Source: Cavenderia fasciculata (Eukaryota > Evosea > Eumycetozoa > Acytosteliales > Cavenderiaceae). From it: 64,000 nt of DNA. The notes beneath the pieces were generated by a model. The model saw only the letters and a program-made list of their open reading frames with translations, ran no database searches and had not been told where the DNA came from. Below are positions 33,597 through 46,178 of this stretch, one piece after another; the stretch's first letter is position 1, and each line of letters starts with the position of its first letter. The stretch covers positions 310,001 through 374,000 of the forward strand of contig NW_004457711.1 of assembly GCF_000203815.1 (NCBI RefSeq), in the 5' to 3' direction. The translations under genes were made by a program, and so were the position numbers.

Positions 33597-36500
33597 ATGG
33601 CACCACCAATTACACTTGAACATGAAGATGGCGTAGATATGACAGAGTTTAGTGGAGGAACATCGTCCCCACCAGACATCCAAAATGATATTTCATTATC
33701 ATCATCGTCACCTGCCTATCATACCACCACTGCTGGATCTGTCATCCCAATCGCACCACGTCGTAGTGGTATGTATGTCACCGCCAGAAACCTCACCATG
33801 ACCGTCGGTACAGAGAAAAAGAATAATGTAAAAAATATATTATCAGATTTAAATTTCTTTTTAAAGGTATGTAATTATTAAATATAAATATATATATTAT
33901 ATATATTTGGAAACTTTTGGAAAAATATATTTATTTATTAATTTTTTGATTGATTTAATTTTTAATTTTATTTATTTTTAGCCAGGATCAATGGTATTAA
34001 TTTTGGGTAGTCCGGGATGTGGAAAGACATCAATTATGAAAGCATTGGCATGTCAAACTCATGATGAAAGATTGTCAGGTAAATTATTATTTAATGGAAA
34101 GGAACCAAATCCAGATACACATCATCGTGATTGTATCTATGTCGTTCAAGAAGACCATCACATGGCACCATTCACAGTCAAAGAGACATTTAAATTCAGT
34201 GCCGATATGCAAATGCCAGAGGGAACGACCGAAGAACAAAAGAACCAACGTGTCGAAACCATCATGAAAATGTTGGGTCTCGAGTCACAAGCCGACACCA
34301 TCGTCGGTAATGAATTTTTGCGTGGTATCTCTGGTGGTCAAAAGAAGCGTGTTACCATTGGTGTAGAGTTTGTCAAGGATGCCAATCTCATCCTACTCGA
34401 TGAATGTTCAACTGGTCTAGATTCAACCACCACACTAGACTTGATAACCAATATCAAAGAGATTGTCACCACTCAAAATGTATCATGTATCGTTTCACTC
34501 CTTCAACCAGGTTCTGAAATCGTTCGTCTATTTGACTTTTTAATGGTCCTATCTGAAGGTCAAATGGCCTATTTCGGGCCAATGAATAGTGGTATCGACT
34601 GTATGTAATCAAATCAAATATAATAATAATAATAATAACGACTTTAAAGTTTTTCTTTTTCTTTTGTACTTATTATTATTTTTTTTTTTTACTTTTCCAT
34701 TTTATAGATTTTGAAGAACTTGGATTTAAATTACCATCACATCATAATCCAGCTGAATTCTTTCAAGAGATTGTTGATGAACCAGAATTATATTACGCAA
34801 AGGAGGGTGAGCCACCTCTCAAAGGTACACAACAATTTGCACAAGCCTACAAAAACTCAGAGATTTGTAAAAAGGTTTGTGATGACTTGGACAACAATAT
34901 TCCCAACCCATCCGACTTTAAGGACAGTTCTCATATGACTGCCTACCCTACATCGACCGGCTACCAAATCCTCAAGACATCATTACGTGCATTCAAGATG
35001 CTTGTTTCTAACCCAGTCGTCGTAAGAGTTAGAATTATCAAGTCGATTGTCATGGGTCTTATTTTGGGCTCACTCTTTTGGGATTTGTCAGCTGACCAAG
35101 CCGGTGGCAACAATCGTTCAGGTCTCATTTTCTTTTCACTCTTGTTTGTCATTTTCGGTGGTTTTGGTTCGATTACAGTCTTGTTTGAACAAAGAAATAT
35201 ATTCTATATTCAAAAGGACGGCAAATACTACAACACCTTTTCCTTTTTCCTTTCCCTCATTTTTTCAGAACTCCCTATTTCGCTCTCCGAGACGGTCATC
35301 TTTTCAGTGTTGGTCTATTGGATGTGTGGATTGCAGGCGAATGCTGGAAGATTCATCTACTTTATCTTGATGGTCTTGGCGAGTGATTTGTCGAGTCAGT
35401 CGTTCTTCAAGATGGTGTCTGCGTTCTCTCCCAATGCTACTATGGCCGCTGTGATTGGTCCAGCATTCATCGCACCGTTCATCTTGTTTGCCGGATACAT
35501 GATCTATCGTACCGCGATCCCCAATTGGTGGATTTGGATGTACTGGATCTCCCCCATCCATTACGGGTTCGAGGGTTTAATGGGCAACGAGCACTATGGT
35601 CGCGAGTACCACTGCTCACCATCCGAGCTCATGCCACCCTCGTTTTTGCCCAACTTTAACATGTCCTATCCCGACGGTTACAACGGCCAGCAAGTCTGCC
35701 CGTACACCGAGGGTGTGCAGTTCCTCCAAGTACTCGGCATGCAAGACAACAACTGGTTCAAGTGGATCGACCTCGTCGTCGTCGTAGCCTACGCCATCCT
35801 CTACTCTGGTCTCATGTACTTCTTCCTCAGCACCGTCCACTACGACTCGCGTCTAGCCGACCCCGCCTCGGAGAAGCGTAACAACAAGCGTGCCAAAAAG
35901 GCTCAAAAGGCAGTTGCATCGCCAGACAAGTCCGCCAGCATCCAAATCACCGGAACTAGTCGCTCACTCTCCGAGTCTAACCTCGGCGCATCATCGGCCA
36001 AAAAGGACGTGCCAATCGGCTGCTATGTGCAGTGGAAGGACCTGTGCTACGACGTCGATGTCAAAAAGGACGGCAAGAAGCAGAAACTACGTCTACTCAA
36101 GGAAATCAACGGGTATGTCAAGCCGGGCATGTTGCTCGCACTCATGGGTCCATCTGGCGCCGGTAAAAGCACTTTGCTCGACGTGTTGGCCAACCGCAAG
36201 ACAGGCGGCTACACCAAGGGCCAGATCCTGATCAACGGTGCCGAGCGCACACGCTACTTTACGCGTATCAGTGCCTATGTCGAGCAACTCGACATTCTGC
36301 CACCCACACAGACCGTCCGCGAGTCTGTCCAGTTCTCGGCCAAGTCGCGTCTCCCCCAAACCATGCCCATGGAAGAAAAGATGGCGTTTGTTGAAAACAT
36401 CCTCCAAACACTCAACCTCGTCAAGATTTCCAACCGTCTCATTGGCGAGGGTGTCGACGCACTCTCACTCTCACAACGCAAGCGTGTCAACATTGCCATC

Positions 36501-37933
36501 GAGTTGGCATCCGACCCCCAACTACTCTTCCTCGACGAGCCAACCAGTGGGCTCGATTCATCCAGTGCGCTCAAGGTCATGAACCTCATCAAAAAGATTG
36601 CCAGTTCTGGGCGTTCCATCATCTGCACGATCCATCAACCGTCAACCTCTATCTTTAAGAAATTCGACCATCTCTTGCTCCTCAAAAAGGGTGGTGAGAC
36701 TGTGTACTTTGGACCAACCGGCGAGAACAGTTCAGTCGTGCTCGACTACTTTGCCAAGCGCGGACTTGTCTGCGACCCACTCAAAAACCCAGCCGACTTT
36801 ATCCTCGATGTCACCGACGAAGCGGTTGACATGGGTAACGGCAACGTCTTCCATCCGGTCCGTGCCTACGAAGAGTCTGAGCTAAACGCCAGTCTCAAGG
36901 CGACGATCGACGCTGGTATCATGCCAACTGGCACACGTGTCCCAACCTTCCACGGAGTCTACTCCTCTTCAATGGCTACTCAAACCATCGAGTTGTTGAA
37001 GCGTGGTTGGTACGCCCAAGTCCGTCGTATTCAAAATCTCCGTACACGTATGATTCGTTCAGTATTCCTCGGCGCCGTTTTTGGCACACTCTTCCTCCAA
37101 CTCGGTAATGAACAAGAGGACATTTACTCTAGAACATCTCTCATCTTTTTCTCGCTTGTCTTTGGTGGTATGTCGGCGACGGCCGCTATCCCCCTCATCG
37201 CCACCGAACGTGGTGTATTCTACCGTGAACAGTCTTCAGGCATGTACCGTATCTGGATCTACATGCTCACCTTTATCATTGCCGATGTGCCATTCATCTT
37301 CCTCTCTGCTCTCGCCTACACCATCCCCGCCTACTTTATCGCCGGTCTCAAGCTCTCTCCTCACGGTCAACCATTCTTCTTTAACGTTCTCATTACCTTT
37401 ATTGTATATTTCTGTTTCCAAATGATTGCTATGTTATTTGCCTGTATTTTCCCAACTGTCGAGGTATGTCAAACAAACAAAAAATAATCAATCAATTTTC
37501 CAAAAAATATTAATCCCCCCATCTTTTTTTTTCATTCAATATTTAGTTGGCATCAGCATTAATTGGAGTTATTTTATCACTTACAGCATTATTTGCTGGT
37601 TTCATTATTCCATCTGTTTCAATGCCAGAGGCATGGAAATGGGCGCATCATATCGATTTCATTACCTATTCTCTAGAGTCTGCATTGGTCAATGAATTCC
37701 AAGACCTTCCATTCGAATGTACAGACAATAAGGGAGCTGTCCCAGTTCCAGTCGATGCTCAAGGTAACATTAAATGGTTCTGTCCAGTTCCCAACGGCAA
37801 TGTCGTACTTGACCGTGTCGAATACAAGATCGAAGACAAGTTCTCCAACATTGGTATTCAATTTGCATTTGGTGTTTTCTTTATGATCCTTATTTATATT
37901 GCTTTAAGATTTATTAGACATCAAGTCAAATAA
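33597..37933 (+). CDS. Full-size ABC transporter, subfamily G (PDR type)
   Basis: Four exons, 33597-33866, 33982-34600, 34708-37463 and 37547-37933, give 1,343 residues. The order is NBD-TMD-NBD-TMD. NBD1 has Walker A GSPGCGKTS (about 99), signature GISGGQKKRV and Walker B LILLDECSTGLDS. NBD2 has Walker A GPSGAGKST, a degenerate signature LSLSQRKRV and Walker B LLFLDEPTSGLDSSSALKVM. The unequal signatures are usual in this subfamily. Each half carries about six helices. Expected at the plasma membrane or endolysosomes as an exporter of lipids or hydrophobic compounds. The closest relatives are the dictyostelid abcG family; I cannot assign a member number. Confidence 0.96.
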
Positions 37934-38481
37934 TTTAATAATTAAATTAATTAAATAAATCTTCAATCCCAACAAACAAACATATTTATTTGAAAATAAA
38001 TACATTTATATTTAAAATAATAATAGTAGTAATAATAATACCTCACTCCTTTAAATAAATATATATATATTTGTAAAGTATTTCTGTTCGAAATGCTTGT
38101 TGACTTCGAAAATCCAACCGAAAATGAATTTCGTGTGTCGTTTTTAAATTAAATTGGTTCGTGGAGAAAGCTGGTGACTCATATTAGCATTCATTCTCTG
38201 TCTCTCTCTTTTAATACATCTTACATTCTCGAGATATATCTATCTTTTCTATATCTTTTAGTTATTATCATACTTTGTATCAATACCAACAATCTACAGT
38301 TAGTATCAGTAACAACAACAACAACAACAACAACAACAATAACACCACACAAGATAGAGAGATAGATCGACTTCACCTCACAATTAGTTGTACTATTACA
38401 AAGAAAGAAAGATAGAGAGGAAGAGAGTTTTAGTATTCTTCTCTTCTCTTCTTTTCTTTCATCATTATATTTTGATAGGAA
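37934..38481. other. Intergenic region
   Basis: About 550 bp. ATAAT repeats follow the ABCG stop; (ACA)n at 38311-38340 and CT-rich runs precede the next gene. No gene is seen; a 63-codon frame at 38174 is low complexity. Confidence 0.55.
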
Positions 38482-40681
38482 ATGCTTGTATTAAAGCAAT
38501 ACCTATATTTACCGATTGCAATAACAGCCATCTTTGTTGCAAATATACTTTATAGTTGGTCATTGGAAGGAAAGAAAGATGTCGATTGGATACACCATCA
38601 TATAGGAATATTTGGTGTCTATATATTTAGTGCATCCGTATTGTACTATGTTGGATTCTTTATATTATGGTTACTTTGTTTTACCTCGAAATTACAAGGT
38701 GCGTCGACCAATGGATACACTAATCTAATCAACGCATCAACAACCAAACAATCAGCTGGTATTATTGGAAAGATATTGGCAAATTTGGATCGAGTGGTGA
38801 TGATTGTCTTGTCGACACTTTGCCTCTGTTTGACACTTGCACAAATGTTTAGTGATACTGGCGCAACGCTTGAACATCACGGACAATATAATTTAATTAT
38901 CTTGTTTGGCATTTTATTATTGTATATTCTTGTTACTTTATTTTGGGTTATTTCCCTAAGGTATGCAATCAAAAAGGAGGAGGAGATGAATGAATGAATG
39001 AATGGGCAACATTTGACACTAACAATCTATTTTTCTTTTGTTTCTAAGATTTTTCACATTAAAAAAGATATGTATTGGATTAGTAATATTTAATGTATTA
39101 TTTTTGGCTGCATTCCAAGTACAACGACGTGTGTATATACGTGAGTGGCCAGTTGGTTTGGATGGTCGTAAATTAATGTATAGTGGTGCGAATGGGGAAT
39201 GCGTCGTGCCAGATAATTTCACGCCATGGCCGGCGTTTTTGCCAAAAGGTTTTACAAAGTATTTGGTCGGCTCGCAGGAATGCCCCAAGCTCAAGACGAT
39301 TGCCTATGTTACGACGGATAATATGTTGCATGTCGAGTGCGACGGCGAGGCGACCGTGACGGCAACACCCAACTTTTTCAAGGCGATTGTCGACGCAGGT
39401 ACATACTCTCCGCACGAGATGAACGTGCTCAAGAATCGATACGAAGCACAGGAGCGCAAGTTTACCTATGTCGAGCCGGTTAAAGTGGTCGACGAGACCA
39501 TTCTGGTGAAATGTGGGTCGCGGGAAGAAGTCGTCGTGCACAATGCGTTCCAGCCGCTTTTAAGCGAGCGAGCGGGCCATTTTAAGCAGTCGACGCTGGC
39601 TGCGCAAGGACGTATTCCCGCACCGACACCGGCACCCGCAGGCGTTGACGCACCCATCAATATTATCTTTCTCATGATTGACGCGTTGTCTCGCGCACAT
39701 TTTAAGCGTGCGTTGCCAACTACATACGAGCGCGTGCAACGTATCCAGGATAGCGGTGTCGCAACCGTGTTCCAGTTTTTCAGATACCACTCGTTGCGTC
39801 CCTACACTGACCCCAATACGGCGGCCATGTACACGGGATACAATTTGGTGCGTTACGACGCGACCAACGACGCGGAGCTCGCAAGCAAACCACGTCGCGC
39901 ACACAAGTGGGAGACCGACCCGTTCTACATGCAGTCGTTCCGAAACGACTCGTACGTGACGAGCTGGATCTACGGGTTCTGCGAAGACTGGTTCTCGCAG
40001 TACCTCGACAAACCCGCGCCACCCGGCATCATCGACCATGAGGTCGTGCTGCCATTCTGCTCGCCCGAGGCGTACCCCCCCGCACAGCCATTTGGCAATT
40101 TCCAAGGCCCATTCTCATTCAAGCGTCGGTGCATGGGTAAAGACATGATTCATCGCCACGTATTCAACTATATCGATGCCATGTGGGACAATTACCCGGG
40201 TGTTGGCAAGATCGCACACGCTACACTCATGGATGCCCACGAGGGCACCATGGACGTGATCAAATTTGCCGATACCGAGTTTGCAAAGTTTGTCGGCGAC
40301 GAAATGACATCGCGTCTCAACGACACTATGCTGCTCATGGTTGGTGACCACGGCTCTCACATGGGACCATACTATCTCTGGGCGTTGGGTGGACGTGTTG
40401 AAGTCGCTCAACCCACGCTCTACCTCACCCTTCCCAACTGGTTCCTCGACCTCCACCCCGAGGTCAAACAGAACCTACTCGACAATGAAAACAAGCTGGC
40501 TTCACCCTTCCAGCTCTACGCAACCCTTCGCACACTTGCCAAGTATCCCGAGTTTGGCGGTATCGATGTCAGCGACACCTTTAATCCACGTCAAGACAGA
40601 GGTCTCCTCGGACACATCGACGATAATGTTACCTGTCAAGATTTAGGTATTCCTTTTGATTTTTGTGAATGTAAAAGTTAA
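38482..40681 (+). CDS. Multi-helix membrane domain fused to a DUF229 alkaline-phosphatase-superfamily domain
   Basis: Two exons, 38482-38960 and 39049-40681, join as CTAAG|GTATGC ... CTAAG|A to give 703 residues. The first ~180 residues have five hydrophobic helices (from QYLYLPIAITAIFVANILY to KKICIGLVIFNVLFLAAF). The rest is a DUF229-type domain: INIIFLMIDALSRAHF (first metal Asp), PYTDPNTAAMYTGYN (likely nucleophile Thr), a Cys-containing middle part, and LMVGDHGSHMGPYYLW (metal-binding Asp-His). The core catalytic positions look intact. This superfamily hydrolyses or transfers phosphate or sulfate esters, and the fold is shared with GPI ethanolamine-phosphate transferases. The catalytic part is probably lumenal or extracellular. 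The substrate is unknown. Confidence 0.85.
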
Positions 40682-40917
40682 AACAAACTAACAAAGTCAA
40701 TCAATTAATTTAAACCAACTTTGTAATAAAATTAATATTAATATTATAAATATAAATAGTTGTGACCCAAAATTTGTGTATTTATACCTTTAATTAATAT
40801 TCTCCAAATTGAATTTCATTCACTTTTTTTTTAAATAGATAATAGTATAACCTCGAGGCTGTTACACATTTAGTTAGTAGTAATAGTTTGTCATATATAA
40901 GAGTTGTTCATTGTATA

Positions 40918-41376
40918 ATGAGTCTATTTGGTCAATATGAATCAGATGAAGAGGAAGGTGGTGATGATGATAATAATCACCTATCAAATGTAACATCGAC
41001 TACATCAACGGCATCAATACACAACAACAACAATAATAATAATAATAATAATAATAATGTAAATAGCAACAACAATGAAGATTATCAAGGTATACATACA
41101 AACATACATAATAGAAAGATTATTAAAATGAATGACGAGTGACTAACAACAACGCAATCTTGATCAATATATAGACTACGAAGAAGAACATAAAATACCG
41201 ATACATAAATTAACACAACCTCCTTATGGAGTATCGATAGAGGAGATTGAGGATGATGACGATGATAAAGATGATATAGACAAGAATACACCTAAAAAGA
41301 AACGAAAAATGATACATATTGATGATACTACAGAAGATCAAGATCAATATGACCAAAATACTATTGAAAATAATAA

Positions 41377-41410
<34 letters not shown>

Positions 41411-42387
41411 CAAGATAATAGACATGATAATAATAATCATAATAATCATAATAATAATAATCATCATGTTCATTTAAAAACAACAATAGAAAATAATAAT
41501 ACTCAAAATAGGAATTTATCGACACCTCCTACGCCGACATTACACTCTCCACCTTATGTATCGAATCCACCACAATCAACCAATCCAAACTTTATTGGAT
41601 TGTATTCTTTAAATGTATCTTCACCTACCATTAATGTATCATCGTCGTCGTCCACTGAGGACCAAGACAATCAAGTGGACGAAAAGATGATGGCAAAGAT
41701 TGCAAAATATCACCAAATGAAACAAGAAGGTATAAACTTTAACGAAACACTCAGGAAATCGACTGCATTCAACAACCCATCGATCCTCGAGAAATTAATC
41801 AGTTTTTGTGATATCCAAGAGAATGGAAGTAACCTTGCCCTCGATCTATACAATCCAAAGGGGTTCAAGGAAGACGAATATTATGATCAATTGGAAAAAA
41901 GACAAAGAAAAATGGAAGAAGATAAATTTAGAATGGCTCTTCATCAAAGAGAAAATAATACATCAACTACAAATAATAATAATAATAATAATTCACAAAA
42001 TAGTATGTTAAAAAATCCGCCGATTGTTGATATCAAAATACATATACAAATATACTAATTGAGAATTCTATTATCATTATTTCCATTTCCATCCAATATT
42101 CTAGAAAAACCGAATAATAAATGGGAAAATAAAGCAAAATATTCTCAACAAGGAAAAACAACAAATGTTCAAAGTACCAGTCAAAAAGTTGGTGCTGTTA
42201 TTACTTCTGCCCCAACTTCAAATCCAAAGTATGTCCTCTCAGAGTTTTCTCTTTAGATCTATAGACATAAATCCTGAACTAACAATCCTTTATTTCCCAT
42301 TTAATAATAATTATTAGTGATAAAAAGAAACCAATTCAACAACAACAACCTCAAATTAATTCCATCTTTAAAAAATTTAAACAATAA
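40918..42387 (+). CDS. SAP30BP / HCNGP family nuclear protein
   Basis: Four exons, 40918-41089, 41175-42002, 42105-42228 and 42318-42387, give 397 residues. An acidic start (MSLFGQYESDEEEGGDDD), a nuclear-localisation-like PKKKRKM and long Asn runs precede the family core. KYHQMKQEGINFNETLRKST, FNNPSILEKLISFCDI and YNPKGFKEDEYYDQLEKRQ align with human SAP30BP (KEGMDMNYIIQRKKEF, FRNPSIYEKLIQFCAI, FDPHGWSEDSYYEALAKAQ). The short last exons match the conserved KSKWD and AVGTIVKK end (NNKWENKAKY, INSIFKKFKQ). SAP30BP is a spliceosome-linked and transcriptional co-repressor protein in animals. Confidence 0.85.
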
Positions 42388-43585
42388 TAATAATAATAAT
42401 AATATTAATAATAATATATTTATTTGTTCTAAACTTTTATCCTTAACAATTGTGGTGGAATAAATTCAATGAGATATCATAGTAGGAGTAGTCAAATAAT
42501 ATATATATATCTATGACTATTTTATTTATTTTTTTCCATCTCTAAAGATAGAACTTACTTGGATCAAATCAATCAAACATCTTGTTGAGTGTTGTACACA
42601 TTATTACACTCATGCAGAGAATGATAATGAATTCAATCACTCTATTTTATTTAAAATAATTATTTTGTAACTTATGAAAATATTATTATTCGACAATATC
42701 GTTTGAAACGAAGAATATGCATCTCTATCTGTTTCGTATTATTGTTGTTGTTTTTGACAGTAAAAAAAGTAAAAAGTGAGCTGACAGCTAACAGATGTTC
42801 CAAGAAAGGAAATAAGTGTTTTGAATATTGGTTTTGACAGTAAAAAAAATTGACAGTATTTGGGTGTTGGTGATGTTGTTGTTTGGTTTTTTTAATAATA
42901 AATAATAAATTAATTCAATTTTCCCAAAAGCCAATGAAAGGGTACACAATCAATTTATATCCATGCATATAAAACCCATTTTTTTGAAACCAACAACAAC
43001 AACAACAACAACTCTCTCCTATCATTATTCATATTCTTAAGTTTATATTATTATTATTATTACTATCTATCTTCTTTTTTATCTTATCTATTACCATTAA
43101 ATATTTATTATTACAATACACAAATACAAAGTGACGATTATTGATACTATTCATCATTAATCCACTCATTTCTTAGCACCAATACCCCCCACTCACAGTA
43201 TACTATTATCTATCTATCTCTTTGAGGCCAAAACAACGTAAAGACGCACTTGCAACCTTCGTGACGCAAACACAGATCATATATATACCAACCTCTCCAT
43301 TTAGATAGCCATCCAATCACTTTCACACTCTACCCAGTCTAATAGTCTAAAGTATTATTACGTTCATATACCCTATTCATCGATTTTATAAGTAGCGCAG
43401 ATCGATATACCAATCCTGACGCCTCGACAAACATCAATTAGAATAAGCAGCAGTTAGTAGTACCACCAAACAACTTCAACTTTTATTTATTTAAACCAAC
43501 CTTTTGAAAGCTTTAGTTTTCAAATCAAACAAAACAACAAACAACAAACAACAACAAACAAACCAACATATATACAATATAAAAA
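42388..43585. promoter_or_regulatory. 1.2 kb upstream region with a TGACAG cluster
   Basis: Upstream of the next plus-strand gene. TGACAG occurs four times at about 42755-42856, two of them within TTTTGACAGTAAAAAAA. A CACAATTGTG-like site (AACAATTGTGG) lies at 42445-42455. (CAA)n lies near 42992. The stretch 43140-43480 is less AT-rich and may be 5' UTR. No gene is seen. Confidence 0.45.
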
Positions 43586-44682
43586 ATGCAAGGACTCAGA
43601 GCTGTAGCAACGGCAACTGCCCCAAAGTTGTCTCTCTTCAAACCAGCCGCACTTGTAGTACACGGCAACCAATACCTAGACTCTCTAAGAACACAGAGCA
43701 AGAATGATTATGCAGGTAAGCTAAAGAAACTACATCAAACATCAACCATCAACTGCATCACACACACACATTCTATATTACGGATGATAGTTTTTAAATG
43801 AATGAAACAACATACACCCCATTTCATGCATCGGAGATGGTTTTTGGTAGATTCATTGAAAAATGCTTTGCAAAGATGCTGACCAATTTTCTTTTTTTGT
43901 TTTTAATTTTTTTAATTTTTTTAGTACAAAACTTGGAAAGATTAAATGTAAATGTAAAGAATGAAGGAAATACAGGAGCAAAGTCAATCAATGCAAAGGA
44001 ATGGCTCCAAGATTTACACAAACATAATGGCACCAACTTTATCTCACTCTCTAGAACCAGCTCACCATTGGCCGAGCAAAAGAAAACAGATAAATCATCA
44101 CACGAAGACGACTTTGTATTGGTATCAAGTAATAAGGACGATTTACACAAGGCCTGGAATATTACCAACAAAAACCAAACAGAGTCTTCTGAACCAATCG
44201 CCATCTCTTCCAACACCACCGGTGTAAAGAATCTAAACGATTATCTACTCTGGCGAAAGATTGCTCTCGGTGATGTCCGTGAACGCTTTAAAAACTCACT
44301 CGAGAGAATGAGAGACTTTGCCATTTTACATCACAACGAAATGGATCAAGTTCCAAAAGCCCTTACCACTTCATTCTTGAACCAATTGGAAATGGCCGAG
44401 AAATTCATTCATATGGATGTCATGTTGTCCACCAAGAAGGAATTGGATCAACTATTCAGATTCTTGAATCTACCACCAGAGTATGTTTTAACTTCTCAGG
44501 CTAGAGTAGCTCTCCAAATTCTAAATGCAACCACCTGCATGATGAACAACGAACCAATCAAAAAGCCATTTTCAAAGAATGACAAATTAAATCAAGAATT
44601 TTCTACATTATCAGATGAAATGAATCAATCCCTCATTGATTCTATGGTATGCTCTTGTAATTATCTTGAAAAGGATTTTTAA
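43586..44682 (+). CDS. Unassigned helical protein with a mitochondrial-type N-terminus
   Basis: Two exons, 43586-43715 and 43925-44682 (GCAG|GTAAGC ... TTTAG|TAC, phase 1), give 295 residues. The start (MQGLRAVATATAPKLSLFKP) is basic, has no acidic residue for about 35 residues and resembles a mitochondrial presequence. The body is helical and polar: KEWLQDLHKHNG, LWRKIALGDVRERFKNSLER, FLNQLEMAEKFIHMDVMLSTK, and a C-terminal CMM plus CSC near the end. No catalytic motif or membrane segment is visible. I do not recognise a family. Conservation would have to be tested against other dictyostelids. Confidence 0.7.
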
Positions 44683-44964
44683 AAAACCAAAATTTAAATA
44701 AATAAAAAAAAACTATATAAAACTGTGTAATTAATCAATATATATCAAAGATTTATTCAAGTATAATGAAAATTATATATTAAAGTGTAATTTGTGTGAT
44801 CCATTCCAGTTTCCCAAAGTAAAATACTTTTTGAAAATATATTAATTTTTTAAAATTGAATTGCCCTCTCCTCATATTTGCTGTTTTTTTTATTCATTGT
44901 AAGGTAGGTAGAGATACTTTTTCGAGTTTAATCGATACCCCAAAGAGAAAGAAAGAAAGAAAAT

Positions 44965-45544
44965 ATGGATGATAGTAGTATACTACTATTAAACGAAGGT
45001 TTAATGAAGATTAAAAAGAAATTTGAGGCAGGTGAAATGAAAGCATTTGGTAAGATATATACTGCATCATATGATGGATAGTTAGATATGTTTATTCGTT
45101 TAAATGAATACAATGTTTGATTAACTCTTCTTCTCTCTTATTTATTACTACAAAAAGGTCATAATCAACTTAAAATCCTCAAAGACTTTCAAGAGATTAG
45201 AAAGCAACAAGCACAACTATCAATGAAACAGGTATCGATAGGTTCAGAGAGAATTAAATTTCACGATGCTGATGGTATTGGAAAGGAAGAAGATCACCTA
45301 AACGTCTATGAATCAGTTAGAGAAAGAGATGAAGATCTCACCAAGCTGACGTCCAACCTTACAACTCTATGCAAAAATATGTGAGTACCATCATTGTTTA
45401 CAATAACAAAGTCAAAAACTTTTTCTATGATTTTATTATTATGTTGGGGTTATATATTAATACTAACCTCTTTTCCTTTTCTCTCTTTTAACAACAAATA
45501 GTGAAAGCGCAAACAAAGTTGCTTCTCAAAAAGAAGGTCAATAA
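44965..45544 (+). CDS. Small coiled-coil protein, 116 residues
   Basis: Three exons, 44965-45049, 45158-45380 and 45502-45544, join in frame. The protein is almost entirely charged helix (MDDSSILLLNEGLMKIKKKF, LKILKDFQEIRKQQAQLSMK, VYESVRERDEDLTKLTSNLT). Size and helix content recall subunits of BLOC-1/BORC-type lysosome complexes or similar adaptors, but I see no diagnostic motif, so this is only a possibility. Introns have consensus GTAAG/GTGAGT donors. The stop is followed by AT-rich DNA. Confidence 0.65.
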
Positions 45545-45896
45545 TGAGAGGAGGAGGAGGAAGTTCTCTCTTATTATTACCCACATACATACCGTAAATG
45601 GAATGGATGATCAAAACTATTTAAAATGATTAATAGTTTTATTTTTATGGGCTGTTGTTGTTGTTATGTGCCCATTACCTATGGAATGGTTCAAGTTTCA
45701 TCTAAAAACAAAAATAGAACAAGAGGGCCATCTATCTATGGTAGACGTCCCAAGACCATGGTATCATCTCAACTCACTTTTTAAACACCATAGATTCAAT
45801 TGGCAACAACAACAACACTTTATAATATTAATATGGATGATAAAATATATATATTATTTTATTTGTATAATTGGATGTTGTTGTAATTGTTGTTGT
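45545..45896. other. Spacer between convergent small genes
   Basis: About 350 bp. A plus-strand ATG frame at 45666-45911 (81 codons) runs into repetitive Trp/Ile/Cys sequence from ATATAT and TGT repeats and overlaps the convergent gene end. It is most likely not a gene. Confidence 0.4.
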
Positions 45897-46178
45897 TTAA
45901 ATAAACAATAATGAAAAGAAAGTTGTGATACAAAGTAAAAATCCTAATGGCGCAAGATTATTTGATGAAGATGGTAATACAATTCCTGTGCTGGCATGGG
46001 AACTTGACGACGATGAGGAACTTGAAGTGGATGACGATCCTGTTGTGGTTGAATTGGTAGTAGAGTTGGTCACCGATGATACTGTTTCAATGGTTTCATC
46101 ATTGGTTTGATTTCCCATTGCAAATAATAAGCAAATGCAAAGTGCTAAAATAAAAAGATAGGTTTTGTAGTGATACAT
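45897..46178 (-). CDS. Small Ser/Thr-rich secreted protein, probably GPI-anchored
   Basis: 93 residues from the ATG at 46178. A signal peptide (YLFILALCICLLFAMG) is followed by a Ser/Thr/Asn stretch with NST glycosylation sequons and a polySer run. The hydrophobic end PLGFLLCITTFFSLLFI without a basic tail, preceded by small residues (PSSSNN), fits a GPI attachment signal. This is a mature peptide of about 45 residues and a typical amoebal surface glycopeptide layout. No homologue is recognised. Confidence 0.6.
   Translation of the reverse strand: MYHYKTYLFILALCICLLFAMGNQTNDETIETVSSVTNSTTNSTTTGSSSTSSSSSSSSSHASTGIVLPSSSNNLAPLGFLLCITTFFSLLFI

Noticed and set aside
40918-41470. Asn-rich run first considered a simple repeat without coding role
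   Set aside because: It continues in frame into the conserved SAP30BP core, so it is a coding homopolymer.
45666-45911. 81-codon ATG frame
   Set aside because: The last third is repeat-encoded and it overlaps the end of a better-supported gene on the other strand.
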